Shown in pieces: positions 46,874-59,299 of a DNA stretch of 64,000 bases. Position 1 is the stretch's first letter. Each line of letters starts with the position of its first letter. Under the pieces are notes generated by a model. That model was not told the origin of the DNA, searched no databases, and saw nothing but the letters and a program-made list of their open reading frames with translations. Source of the stretch: Mariannaea sp. PMI_226 (taxonomy: Eukaryota; Ascomycota; Sordariomycetes; Hypocreales; Nectriaceae); assembly GCA_024336345.1 (NCBI GenBank), contig JANFOG010000014.1, positions 744,001-808,000 of the forward strand, given 5' to 3'. The position numbers and the translations under genes were made by a program.

Positions 46874-48264
46874 CTAAACGGGCTCCCCTCTATACGCCCT
46901 CGCGATCGTCGCCTTAGTCGCCTCATCCTCCATCCTACCCTGATCCCACATCACATATCCCACGCTCCTCAGCCCATACACAAACCGCATCGGCGCCCAC
47001 GCATGCGCGCCAAAGCGGAACCTCTCATGTACGCTATCGTAGTAGATCTTGCTCCACATCCTTCGCGGGTGATCGTCTGTGCTGTTCTCATCAGAGTCGA
47101 CTTCCTGAGCGAGCTTATCCATTTCCTCGACGGTCCAGGTGCCGCTGTTGCCGGAGGTGGTCTTCTTTCTGCGATTAAAGGTCACGAGGTCGTCTTCCAA
47201 TGTGCTTTCGCAGAGATTCGTGGCTCCATCGAGCGACGCTTGCCATTCCTCGCAGGTCCTGGCTTTGAAGAGGTGGTGTAAGTCGGCCAGGCCAAGAGAA
47301 AGCTGCCCGGATGTTGTTAGTCATTGATATTCAAAAACGTCGTTGATGGTCCGCAGGAGGCTAGATCCAGAAGTGCTAGGCAATCACTTACACAACGTTG
47401 TTCTTCAAAAACCTGGCTCCGTGAAGTCAGCCATTCAGTCAGATTTCCTCCCCACTCGAAGCCATTGATGACGAGTTGCGCGCAGGCCGGAGTCTGGGAT
47501 AAAAGACCCAGCATAACTACATGTCGCAATCCATGTCAGTAACCCTGCTGTATCATTCATAAACTCAAGAGAAGTCGCTCTTAAGGCCATCTTCCTTGAG
47601 CAAAAACATGTAATCGATTGAAATACACACCTCCGGTCAATTTAGTCTCCAAAAAGTCGCAGACGCAAGCCAGCTGCTCATTCACCCATGGCGAATGGCA
47701 GTCGAAAAAGGCAGCTTTGTGGCTCTCATCGTACTGCTCTGCATCTTCCCCATCCAAGAACAAGTTGCCGTAGATATGAAATCGGTACATGGCTCTGGAA
47801 ATGCGGTAGAACTCCCCGTCCGAAAGACGCCTTAGCTCCGGCGGCATCGGGAATTCCCGGGACAGGTCGTGCAGCTTATACAACGAGGCCGTGCAAAAGT
47901 CGTTCCGCATATCGTTTAAGGCATCGTCGAGTCTGCTGATGTACAAAGCCTGGTCAAGGCTTATATGGTAGCTGCCGCCGAGCGATGCGAAGGGCTTATC
48001 GTAATGCTCAGCCATGAACTTGACAGGGTCGATGCCATTTCTATCGCGGAAGGACTTCTGGGAGGTATATGCGGCGACGGCTAGGGGGAGGAGGTTCTCG
48101 GGGACTTGGAGACGGAGCATGTCGATGATGAGAGACGGGTTGTCAACGTAGGCATTGTAGAAGATGCGATGGCTCATAAGAACGTTTGGGAGATGCTGGA
48201 CATTGGGTAGCATCCCGAGGATATCAGCCACAAGATGTAGTGGCAAAGCTGTAATGGTGGCCAT
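46874..48264 (-). CDS. F-box-like protein
   Basis: Three minus-strand exons (47631-48264, 47392-47516, 46874-47302) give 395 aa; introns are 114 and 89 bp and their phases agree. The N-terminus L-P-L-H-L-V-A-D-I-L-G-M-L-P-N, followed by M-S-H-R-I-F-Y-N-A-Y, has the pattern of the degenerate F-box at the start of many ascomycete proteins. The remaining sequence is helical with no recognisable leucine-rich or WD repeats. Such proteins are candidate substrate adaptors of SCF ubiquitin ligases through Skp1. The Pro residue expected in the F-box core is present. No neighbour suggests a substrate. F-box assignment is moderate, function unknown. Confidence 0.72.
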
Positions 48265-49025
48265 TTTTCAAAATCACACTCGCACGGGCGTGAGCTACTT
48301 CGCACATTGCTGGTGAGAGAAAGGAAACCGGTACCAAAGACGAGAGCGAAATCCAGGAGCGATATATACCTATTCCTCCACACCTCGTCCTTTTGAGCGA
48401 GTAAGTGAGGTGTTTGGAAAATGGGGTGAGGTGCAAGGGGATCAGAAGATGGGACGACGACGTGTAATACAGGTCAATGCACCCGGCACGTCAAGACAAC
48501 AAAAGTGTTGGACAGAGGGGGGTGGGAGGAAGATACCGTAAATGGTATCATTTCCGATCATCTCATTCATCTTTCCATCCCCCAGCTCTCCCCACGCTTG
48601 CATCGATCGAAGACGGCTGAGGTTTCGGGATCTTTGGATTGGATGGGGTGATTTCACGGCCTACTTTGATGTCTCAGTCTACTATTGTGAATGTCCCAGG
48701 TTTGCTTTTCTCGGGTATAAGCGAGTGGCCCAAAAGCTCCTCGTCAGATTTGATGATTCTATGTGTTGGCCTCCTCTAACCCCATGCGTGTTGCTTTTGC
48801 TTCTTAATTTTTTTACTTCGATTTGTCCTGCGTTCCGTTTCGTCTATCCGTATTCCGCCATTTATTTCCCCCGGAGAAAAATCGTTTCAGGAGCGGTACG
48901 TCCATTTTCGTATCCAAGTGTCCAAACCCCTGTATGCCTGTATGGTCTGTGTCTGTTGGCGGGCTCCCCAGACCCGATACGGATAAAGAGAGTCGGCGAA
49001 ATGATATTGGGAAATGCCCTTAAAG
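48265..49025. other. Intergenic region, no gene seen
   Basis: Left end is the promoter of the F-box-like gene, right end is the 3' side of the HAD gene. A 165-codon plus frame at 48542-49039 has no stop but is T/F/S-rich and matches no family I know. Confidence 0.5.
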
Positions 49026-50066
49026 TTAGGCTTCTTTGATTGAAACCTCTTCCTCGGCCGCTTCTTTCATGCACGGTTCCTGCTCGACCTCGACAGGGGG
49101 AATTACAATGCCAAACTTTTCGTAAGGGAAATCGACCAGGTTGAGCATGTACTCAGCCCAGCCGTCATTGATCTCACCAACCTGGTGCAGGTCGACGTCA
49201 CCGGCCTCGCCTGTGCGACCCGCCAAGACCTCCTCTTCTCGACCAGTGTACTCCTTCTTGAGCATGGGATGAGGACACCAGATGACACGCATGCCTGCAC
49301 GACGACCAGCTTCAACACCAGGGACCGAATCTTCGAAAACAAGGCACTCCTCAGGGGTGATGGGAGCTTCCCCAGCAGGCAGCGAATCGTTGATGGTCTT
49401 GAGAGCCAGAAGGAAAATGTCAGGCAGGGGCTTTCCGCGGCCGGGGGTCAACCGGGCATCGTCACCGAGGACGCGGCGATGGGAGGGGAAGATGGCGAAG
49501 AGCTCCTCAAGATGGTTTGTCTTGACCTTGAAGTTGCCCAAGTGGGAGCTTGTAGCGAGGGCAATATGGACTCGCTTAGGAGTCTGGCTGCTGCTGCCAT
49601 TGGTCTTGGAGTGGTCGGCAGCAGCACCGTCCTTGACCTCCCAGTATCGAGTTCGACCGAGATGACCAAGCATCTCGGGGATGCCAGGCAGGGGCTTCGT
49701 GCTGGGGAACAGCTGCTTTTGCAAGGCGGTGTTCTCTGCAACGTACTCCTCTTGGGTAATGGGGAGCTGAGCCCAGTCGTGGAAGAGCTTGTTGGCGGCG
49801 GGACCGGGCCGGCCCTGGAGCTTCGCCTTGATGGACCACGGAAGCGTGCCTTTGCCGTACTTTTCAAGGATCATGTTGACGCAGAGGGTGTAGATGTCTT
49901 CAGTGTCGAGGAGAAGACCATCCATGTCAAAAAGACAGGCCCGAACGGGGGGGAAGCTGTGCAAGATCCATTGTCAGCCTCAATCATGGGAAAGCGCGGG
50001 AGAATAACAGCCGGAATGGTTGAGAATGGTAGTTGGCAATTGGACATACTCGGTTCGCGGAGTCAT
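49026..50066 (-). CDS. HAD-family phosphatase, HDHD1/GS1-like
   Basis: Two minus-strand exons (50050-50066 and 49026-49956) with a 93-bp intron give 315 aa. Exon 1 is only 17 bp and encodes M-T-P-R-T plus part of D6. The HAD motif I is F-D16-M-D18-G-L-L-L-D-T-E; motif II is L-A-T-S-S; the G-K-P-L-P-D-I-F-L lysine loop and the motif IV acidic pair V-F-E-D-S-x-x-G-V-E-A follow. This order matches the HDHD1 (pseudouridine-5'-phosphatase, GS1-like) subfamily, with an extra charged loop at about 110-130 and a 60-residue C-terminal extension ending in an acidic tail. Substrate could be a sugar phosphate or a nucleotide; not certain. The first ATG of the long exon (49964) lies inside the intron and is likely wrong. 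Confidence 0.87.
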
Positions 50067-50711
50067 GGTAGCACGGGAGAAAGTCGACGGGATGGACGAA
50101 AGATTATGATTATGAGCTTAGGAGGGAGGAAGATAGACTGCAGACTGTCGAGGAGGCAAGAAGAGATAGAAGATCTTTTGAAGAAACGGAAAGGAAATGG
50201 CCCTGACCAGCAGCACAACCAGAACAAAGAAGAGGAAAAGGAGAAAAAAAAAAAAACAAGGAGCGGAATTCCCAGCAGCTGCGGTCGACCGGCGGCGGCG
50301 AGGGGATTGAACGCGGGGCGCTCTTCGGGGCAGTTTTTGCAGGCGATAAGATAAGATAGGACTAACAACTCCTGTACGAAGGGACAGTAGCGTTGGCTCT
50401 AATGTACGCAGTACTGCACTAGAGGGTGCAGCAGTGAATCCTACTATATTACTCGAGGCATGTCAGAAAGCCCTATTATGAGAGCATTATGCAAACGATT
50501 CAATAATTCTCCTATCGCCCTGACTCACACCGCTTCATGTCTGGTGTACGTGTACCTCCTGTACATATGTCGTGCCAGTTATTATCTTATCGATTGATTC
50601 CGCAGCCTCCCGGAATTTTAGCGATTATCTTTCTTTGTTGTTGACTTTGACTCTGCGGTTTGGCATGTGATAGGTAAGGTACTGTACCTAAGGCTGTATT
50701 GTTTGACCCCT

Positions 50712-50747
50712 CTACAGCCCCTCCTACAGCCCCTCCTACAGCCCCTC
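50712..50747 (+). repeat. 12-bp tandem repeat x3
   Basis: Three perfect copies of ctacagcccctc, then a partial C-rich copy. It lies between divergent promoters, about 650 bp from the HAD start. Confidence 0.85.
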
Positions 50748-51512
50748 CCCAGCCGTTGCAAACCTACTGTACTTAACAACCTACCTAACCCACCCACGTT
50801 GACGGCTCTAGCTTGTCTCTTGTTTTCCTGTAACCACAAGATGCAAGATATACGGCCCCAATTCCCTATCGCCACCACAGTCCGAGCCCGGGATTTCAAC
50901 CGTGATGATGATAGGTCCTTTAATTGATTGCGCTGGTTTCTTTCATCAACTAATGCAGGTGGTATGCACGAAGCCTAGTGCGACCGCGGTTATCCCAGAC
51001 AATCCAGCGTCCGAGCCAGAGAGAGAGGGGTGTTCAAAAAGGGTCATGGCCCCCGGTTGACCTATCCAGTCCAAGAAGAATACGTATGCGAACGGGAATG
51101 GCTTGAAATTTTTTTAATTTTTTTTTTTTTTCAGTTCTTCGCTTTTGTTTCGCAATTGAAGGCAGTATTGACGAATCTTTTGATATTGCGACATACATAG
51201 ACATTGAGGCCACCACATGATGTCTTGCACTACCTTGTCCACCTCTCCCGTACCCAAATAAAGTAGCTAACGTGGAAGGCCTCAAGGTAACTCGACATAC
51301 CTACTTGCCAACCTATCTGATTAACCAAATGCTGCATGAAGCAATGGGTATCGTCGGGCACCTTGATGGAGCCAACACAGGAGGAGCCTCCCCTCCCCGT
51401 CGATGACATCCACTGGATATATGTGCTGCACCACAGGGGACATGCAGAGCCCCAGGGGCTCAAGTTAGTGGGGTCGGGAGGCAACCCCAACCCCAGGTCA
51501 AGATACATGCAG

Positions 51513-51526
51513 GGTAGGTAGGTAGG
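51513..51526 (+). repeat. GGTA tetranucleotide run
   Basis: Three GGTA units; similar TAGGTA words recur nearby (51530-51560), giving a locally TACCTA-rich patch common in fungal intergenic DNA. Confidence 0.6.
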
Positions 51527-51795
51527 CAGCCTAGCAGGTTAGCAGGTAGTCTACCTCAGGTAGTTACGGCGTCAGTTCACAGCCAACAGCGAAGCATCTG
51601 ACAAAATCCTCACGGCTGTTTTGCTCATCGCTGCCAACGCCGACACCAGCAGCCATAGAGTCAACTCATTCGCATTGTTTCTCATTGCCCGGTACTTTCA
51701 TCTAGCCACCAGGGAAGGCAAAGGCTCATTGCTCCTCATCATCACTTTGAATCAAAAGGAGGCCAAGAGGGACGAGAGCCACGTCATTGAACAGC

Positions 51796-52888
51796 ATGAC
51801 ATCGCAAACGGCCACAGGCTCCAGTGAGAGCGAAAAGAACACCTCAGAAGTTCTGCAAAAGCCCGATGATAGTGTCAAACAAGGGTCTAACACGACTGAG
51901 ACAGGTAGCGAGGAGTTGAGGTTCTCGCCAGAAGAGGAAGCGGTAAGTTGAGTGATTGAATCTCTCTTCCCTCATGATGAGTACACTTCAACTGGAAGTA
52001 CACTTCTCTCACCTTTTTATATGCCAACTCCTTGGTTCATATACTTATTTTCTTATTAAAATCTGTCATAATGTCTCACAAAACCATCTTTTGACTGATT
52101 TGCCACAGGCCCTCGTTGAAGAATCCAGCTCCATCAAAGCCGAAGCCAACTCACTTTTCTCTTCAAAGCAATACCAAGACGCCTTGGACAAATACGACGA
52201 TGCTATTAACTCATGTCCAAAGTATCTTCTGTATCCTAGAGCTGTCATCCAGAGCAATATTGCAGCATGCCACCTTAAGCTGGAGCAATGGAAAGACGCC
52301 GTCAGAGCCGCGACCAATGCTATCGATGACCTAGCTAAGCTTGAGCGCGAACATCCTCTCTTGAGGAAGGAGGACCCTGAGAAACCCGATGATAAGGGCA
52401 AGGCAAAAGAGGGTGATTCAAATCACGCAGATGATGGAGAAGATGAGGCTGAGGAGGAAATTATCAGCGCCGGCGCCTCTCAGGCTGCACCCATGCCACC
52501 CCCTCCATCCGAGGCAGCCCGCCAATCCCTCCTCACAGATATCCAGCGCATCCGATCCAAATCCCTTATGCGCCGTGCTCGCGCCCGATCAGAAGAAGGA
52601 GGCTGGCAGAACCTCGCTGGCGCCGAGGAGGACTACCGCTCGCTCGCCGCTACGCCTAGCCTGCTCTCCCCCGCGGACATGCGCATCGTTCGGGCGCAAC
52701 TGCGCGACTTGCCTCCACGGACCAAGGCGGCACAAGAGAAGGAGATGGGAGAGATGTGGGGGAAGTTGAAGGACTTGGGGAATGGAATTTTGAAACCATT
52801 TGGACTGAGTACGGAAAATTTCGCCATGGTCAAGGATGAGAACACGGGAGGGTATAGCATGAACTTCAAACCCAGCAATAGTTCTTAA
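51796..52888 (+). CDS. TTC1: TTC1-type TPR co-chaperone-like protein
   Basis: Two exons (51796-51942, 52109-52888) with a 166-bp intron give 308 aa, near the usual 290-310. The N-terminal 45 residues are Ser/Thr/Glu-rich. TPR 1 is at about 55-88 (A-N-S-L-F-S-S-K-Q-Y-x-x-A-L-D-K-Y) and TPR 2 at about 93-128 (S-N-I-A-A-C-H-L-K-L-x-x-W-K-D-A). An acidic, Lys/Glu/Asp-rich insert at 135-185 separates it from TPR 3 (about 195-235). The conserved C-terminal block with L-K-D-L-G-N-x-I-L-K-P-F-G-L-S-T-x-N-F is characteristic of TTC1 and yeast relatives. Human TTC1 binds Hsp70/Hsp90 chaperones and the Ras/G-protein machinery in reports; the fungal role is less studied. Start chosen as the first ATG leading into exon 1. 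Confidence 0.88.
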
Positions 52889-53138
52889 TGAGCTATCTGA
52901 TAGAGGATTTCTTGACTACATATAACTTCTATCCTGAAATCAGATAGAAACTATAGAAATTTTGCCTGCCTGTTGAAGTTGGCCTAGGAATGAAACAAGT
53001 GGCCTGCCCATGGGTTGAATGTGAACATCCGCAGTTGATGGTATGGTACCTGACTCTATTGCTCACTTACACACACCCACCCCCTCCCCCTTTAACAAAT
53101 TCTTATCGTGTGCTTAAAGTAGCCTAGAGCGCAATCTC

Positions 53139-55741
53139 TCACGCCTTTTTTAACTCCACACTCGACCTACTTGGTGGCTCGTACCAGTTTTGATATGGAT
53201 GGTTTGGTAGGCTGAAGTCTGCAAAGCTCAGCGGATTCACTGGTACCATTGAGAGCACAGGCGGCGTCAACTCCCTCGTAAGCGTCAGTAACGGCGGAAC
53301 TGAACGGCTCAATATCCTCGTCGTCAGCGGCCGCAGAGGCGGTGGCATGGTGTGACCGCTCACAGGGAGCTGTAAGCTGAAGGGAACGACGTTGTGCCCT
53401 GATAAGGGGGCCCTGCCTCGCTCCCACTCCCATGTCCTTTTCAGCTCAGACTCAATGGCATAAGTGTGCCACCCAGTCTGGCTTTTGATCCTGCTAAGCA
53501 TTTCCAACACCTCTGCATGTTCTCTCGGCTCATGTAGCACCGAGGCAGCGATGGCCAAGCAGCGAATCGCTACAGGTGCCACGCCCCCATCTTTAGTATG
53601 TGCGACGATGCCACATATTTGATGGGCATGGTGGAGGCGCAGCAAGTTTATCCCCTCAGACCTCCTTACCTCCTCGACAGGGTGGTGCTGGGCGAGAAGA
53701 GACTGGGCGGTGTGATAGAATAGGCGGCCCAGGATAGCAGTTTTTCGGATGAGCCTGACTCACAGGTTAGGGAGTGGGGTTTTCCTCCTTTGCTAAAAAG
53801 AAAAAGAAAAGAGTCTTTACCATATGCAAGGGAAATTCGACTCATCTGAAGAGCTTGTGGGCCTCATATATCCGTACGAGTGCATGGTTCGGGGACAGCG
53901 ATCGTTCCATCGGTCACAGAGCCGCTGAAGCTCCTGCCATTGGTGCAACTTTTCACTAACCAGGCCATCCTCTCCTAGACTTGTTGTTGTAGTCACCAAG
54001 TCTTGCGTTGTAGTAGCTCGAAAGTTGACAATCTTGGCCATGATGAACAGAATTCTGTGCACAAAGACTTCGTCCGACACGCATTCCACCTTTTCGCTGC
54101 CTTCTCTGACAAAATCCATGTCCAATCCCCAGTCCTCAGGATCCCAAGTTGTTTTCCAGCGCGTCGAAAGACATACAAGAATCTCCATGGTAATGTTCTG
54201 CCAAAAGCACGCGGCTCCCGTACCGCTGCTCCTTGCATTCCACTTGCACTCGAGTATCAAGGCCCGGGCTCCAGCAATGTGACGCATGCGGTGGGCTGGC
54301 TTCTCAGACATGAACTCATAGACATTCAGGATGACAGCCGTTGTGGCACACTCTGCCATGTTGCGATCCGGGTTCTGCAAATTGCGAAGGAGTTGCGATG
54401 TCGCAGTATTGTGATAGAAGAGTGCCTTTTTGTCGTTCTCCTCTGCCGACGCGAGGGAAAGGTGCTTGGCGCCACATGCGAGAAAAGCGTTGAGGATCAT
54501 GGTTGATTGCAAGGCATAGTAGGGAATTAGGTGGCTGAACTGTCGTTCCTGGTTGAATGAGTCCAACCAGATGCCGACTTCTTGGATAAATACTCGCATA
54601 TACCGTATCTCTTCCGGGGTGCTGAGCCGATCGCGTTCTGAAAAGTCGAAATAATCCGCTGACGATAGTTGAACGACTGGCCTGTTTTCTTGTTGATGCG
54701 AGAGGTCAGTGGGAAACTTGATGTCAGCAAAGGCGACGGTTGAGGCCGGTGTCCTAGTCGAGAACGGAGACGACCCGTTACTGTGTTGTTGAATGGGGGA
54801 GCGATCATCAAAGGATAGACCTTGCAAACACTCATCGCCGTATGGTGTATTTGATTGGCAGGAAGAGGATGGAACAGCAATCATTGAGAGCTCGCTGAGT
54901 GCTGTTTGGTGGCCTTCTAGATCACCGGCTTTATGCCCGCCCTGCCCAACACCTGGTTGACCTGTTGATGGGAGTTGGATAAGGGGTGTGTATCCTCTGC
55001 AGTAGTCTGGTTGTGAGCTCGGACGACCTTCTACAAGTCTCCCTTTCAACTCCGTATCTGAGGTCCTGTCGGTCTTTCGATGATCATTGGGTTTTCCCTT
55101 GACTGTTCCAATTGACCCCAAATCATACTGAGCATACCGACTGAGGCCGCCAACATACTCGGACGCAATCTCGCGAGACTCGTCAAAGAATTGCACTGCA
55201 CCGTAAGCCAAGAGTTAGTCCAATGAGAATATCTCTCATCATGTTTGCATATGGTCATACCTGCCCACTCCTCCACCGGGGCAACACAGGTTGGATTGTG
55301 AACATTAATATCGAGGAAGTTCAATCTCAGTCCTCGTTTGCACTCGCGGCCACGTTTTCGACAGTTCATACAATCGGGAACAGCTTCGTCGCATTTCAGG
55401 TGCCTCTCACGGCATGTAAGGCAGCCTGTTCTCACTCTTTTTGCCTTGGTCGGAGAGGTTCTTAATGAAGTCTTTCCCTTCGGTGGTGAAATATTTCGTG
55501 CCTTGCCCGCCGTCTTTTGCACGTTTCTCAACTCCTGCATAGACTGTTTGTCCTTGCTAACCTGCAAAACGGCTGTCTTCTCAATAGTCGAGGGCGTCGG
55601 CACCTGGTCCAACAAGCTATTCTGATCAGAGGAGTCCCGAACAAAACACTGCGGTGCGTAGAAGTTCCATTCCTGCGAAAACGGCAGTCCCAAACCAGCT
55701 TGACGCTCCTCATGATGCATCACCATCACCTCGAGGCTCAT
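53139..55741 (-). CDS. Zn2Cys6 transcription factor, Fungal_trans_2-like (TF3)
   Basis: Three minus-strand exons (55261-55741, 53821-55195, 53139-53754) give 823 aa; introns are 65 and 66 bp. The zinc cluster is C107, C110, C117, C124, C127 and C134 (2-6-6-2-6), in R-V-R-T-G-C-L-T-C-R-E-R-H-L-K-C, which is the style of regulators with a Fungal_trans_2 (DUF3468) domain. After the cluster, R-G-L-R-L-N-F-L-D-I is also typical. Residues about 330-620 form the helical regulatory domain. The C-terminus is Pro/Leu/Thr-rich. The start is uncertain: the frame is open a further 141 codons upstream to 56164, and an unseen 5' exon is possible. An extra intron near the exon 3 start (GTAAGG in GAGGAGGTAAGG) is possible but not needed. 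Targets are unknown. Confidence 0.8.
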
Positions 55742-58700
55742 ACCAGACCCTATGATTTTCCTCCCTGGGCAACAGTAGACTGTATACACGGCTGTGAGAC
55801 TCGTCGTTTTGTCAAAGAGCCACGGTGTACCGTTCGTATCGGCGTCGATAAAGTTCAAACCAGCAAGTTGAAGCCCGAGATGGCTGCCACAGGGTGTATT
55901 TGGAAAGTTCTGCCGCCTACTTGGATCTGATGCAACGCCGGCTTTTACCAACATATCTAAGACCACAAAGTGGCGAGTCCCATCTGCCTTGTTCAGAAAG
56001 ATGCACCTTAATCCAGGCAAAAAGACTCGGCTCGTAGAGTGAACGCCCCACTGTCGGACAAGGCAGCACAAGCGATTAGGCCGACAAACACCATAAGAGA
56101 ACCAACCTTGGGGCTTGCGGGTGTTAGTTCTATAATAACCGAATCTTGTCAGTCTTTGGGGCACTTCGTTCGCAATTTCGAATCGCGCTGGTCCCTCATA
56201 TGAATCCTGTGTAGCAACAAAGCTGAGATATCTGTTCGGCGCGTCCCTCAGGGGACAGTCCCGCCATGACTGGTCTATCTATGAAGAGGGGATAAATTTC
56301 TGTCATATTCGAGGGGTAATCGGCAGATAGATTCTATACTCGTGGCCCTGACACTTGTTTCTCTTTTGAAACGAAGGCCACGCGGGAGGCACTAAGGGAG
56401 CTTCAGAGAGCAGAGGACACGAGATGGGATGCATTACACACAGCCAATCAATTCGAGTCTAGGCCATGCCTACATTACGTGGTGCGCCCAATCATCCTCA
56501 AAACACTAGTCTTCTGTCCCTAGGTCAGATATGCAGCCCAACCAGCGCACGACATGTGTGGCAGCATGTTACTAGCTGAACTGCCAACGCGATCCCCAAG
56601 ATATCGGATTCTGCCTTGACCCCGAAAATGAGCCTCCAGTTCTGAAACTCTTCAAATGTATATTTCTCGATTATGTCGCTGAATGCACAATATCTTCGAT
56701 AACTTTATCGTGCAGTAGGGCCGCAATCGATTCATTACTTACAGGATTCGATATCCTTTAGATATTGATTAATTCCAGACCAAGTCTCTAGATGCGTTAG
56801 ATCACATCAATCTCTGCTCAAGAAGGCAGTTGAGTGAGATATGTGAGACGCTGACTCCGTTACAGAGGGTCCGCAATGAAGACTCGAGTGGGTTGCACTA
56901 CTTCAGCTCGGCTATATAATAGGGGCTTAAACTCATGGCAATTTCAAAGAATTTGAGTGTTTTTTATCGTGTATCTCCTTACATTTCAGGTTGTAAGATG
57001 CTTGATGATGGATGAACGATGCTATTCAGCGTTTGCCTTTACACATTGCTATCCATCAAATAGCATTCGCCATATTTTGCTTTTCGGCTCGTCCTTTCTA
57101 TTGGTCCCCGTAGAAAGAGACGTCATTTTCTATTGTACCTTTAAGTTTACAATTCATCATGATCTTCATGGTAGGTAAATTAAAAGCATAAGTAGGAAGG
57201 AAAGTGAAACAAGCCTCCGTAACACCTCAGAAGAACACTTGATCGTTCGCCATATGAATGGCGTATATTCTTTCCCTAGTATCACCCATTGGAGACAATT
57301 TTCATTTCATTTGTTTCATCACTCCTCTTCACCTCGCTACGTATAATGATCCTAAGTATGAGTGTCTACCATCAGAGAATTGCGAAGAGCACATGTACTA
57401 TATTCACATTCTCATATGTGGAAATTGGTCCAGGGTTTACCCGAATCCTTTAACGATCAGTTGTCGAATTTTTCGCCAATCTGCGTCAACTGTCATTCAT
57501 CTCTTATTGATAGCTTCTTGGGATATGTTTAAGTAGTAGGTTCACGACAATAAAATGATAGGATCATCATCTCGGCCAGGCGCCAGATCATCATGATTGA
57601 GCTCTAACAAATCGGTGTCTCACTATTGCATATGAACTCACAAGGTTAATTAAATTGTGGGATCATCAATTTAGAATGAGACTTGGCGTTACTCTGTTCA
57701 TTGTGATATCATTTTTGAGGGTATCACGTGGTTCAGAAAGCTCTCTTAGCAAAATCAAGAGGCCTCAGATGTTTTGTTACCTTTGTTAACCCTAGGTTTA
57801 TTCTGAAGAAAATTCATTAGCTATTTCATTATGTTGCCTCTATTATCCCCAACTTTGGACCTTTATGGCAGTCTATATAGCCTCCCGAGTCGCCGCTGTA
57901 TTTGGTGTTGGGGGCTTTGGCACGGAGAAGCTGCGGGCTAGTCTCACGGCAGTTTCCAGAAACTCGAGTGAACAGACCAAAGCAGAGTACGACTAATCTT
58001 TCTTCGGCTGTGCTCATCACCAAAAATTATTGACCTGAATGCCAAGTATTTGAGTGACCGGAATGGGCGACCTTGTGTGATCAAGCTAGTGAAATGCCGT
58101 CAACTTGAATGTATTTGGCGTCACATTTGTGTACGGAATATTTGTATAGTTGTTTCCGATTCTAGCTACATCAGCATATATAGGATAGATAAATAGCCAT
58201 GATCGTGGGAAAGATATATGCCAATGAGAACTCTTGTGAGCATAAACCGTGGTGTCCTATTTAGTCCTGGACTTAGTGCACAAGGAAGGGGAGATAGGAA
58301 GCTCTACTTGCACATGAACCATGATCGTTGATTTGGCGAAGTGATTCATGGGTACTATCAACAGCAATCTCAATATTGACAAGAATTGAATGGGCTGTAT
58401 CAAGTGTAGAGCTATCATGGGCAACAAAACCGGCACATTCTCGTCAGAGGCGCCAGAATGTAACTTGCGACTCAGCTCGATGTCGCACACTTAAGGCTTG
58501 TCAAAAGATTCCAAGAACGGAAGCTTCATAAAATCACTAAAAGAGAGAAACATCTCTACCTGCGGGATCCATGATCCATGCCAGTTGCCCTCGATACTGC
58601 CATGAAGCACAAATCGAATGCTGATATTCAATCCATGTTGGTGCTAACGGCGTTAGAGAGAGTTAGAGATCCGATTGTCAGACCAAGCTGGTAATTTAAC

Positions 58701-59299
58701 TGCAAAAAGTCTTTGCCAGAAATAAAATCGTTTTCGTATATCAAACTTGCAAACAAGTTTACACAGAACTAAAGCGACACTCGCGAATGCTGGAAAGCTC
58801 TCTGAGGCCTCACGATACCGCCCCTGCCAAGCTCCCCTCGGTATCTGAAACTTGCCAACAAGACATGTCTTTTTTGCACGTCACACATTATTTATCAATT
58901 AATATTTCTGAGTCACTTCGGACCAGTCGCACCAGGAATTTAACCATTCTTACCTGATAGATTAATCGTTGGGAGAGGTGGGAAGAAGATAGGGATGAAT
59001 TCATCGCTGGCGTTGGGTGTGCACTCGGATTAGTCATACAGTGAAAGTGCATAATTGCGACTGTGCATCGTTGCCTTGATTCCAAATTCTATCAGCTTCA
59101 GAGTAAACGGTTCAGAACAACTCCAATTGCATTGAGCAACGCGCGTGCGCTTTTAAAATCGTACCATCAGGTAAACATAAATAAAATTGGCTACATTATT
59201 ACTACTATAAGCTCGAGGCCTCGTTTTACTAGGCTTCTCTTCCGCAAAGTGCCACAAGGGCACAACCAACAGACGGACCTTGGTATCGGCGTCAACGAA
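55742..59299. other. AT-rich gene-free region
   Basis: This 3.5-kb stretch lies between the divergent genes TF3 and ASA1. The first 420 bp continue the TF3 reading frame and could be leader or extra coding. From about 56.5 to 59.1 kb the sequence is AT-rich, with many short frames but none recognisable. It may hold decayed sequence. No tRNA was found. Confidence 0.5.

Larger units (their letters stand above)
50067..51795. other. Divergent intergenic region with short repeats
   Basis: This region holds promoters of the HAD gene (minus) and the TTC1-type gene (plus). It contains a 12-bp tandem repeat and a GGTA tetranucleotide run, entered separately, and T runs near 51108. No further gene was found. 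Confidence 0.55.

Noticed and set aside
49185..50354. A 389-codon plus-strand frame
   Set aside because: It lies opposite the HAD phosphatase, which has clear catalytic motifs; the antisense product is low complexity without a known fold.
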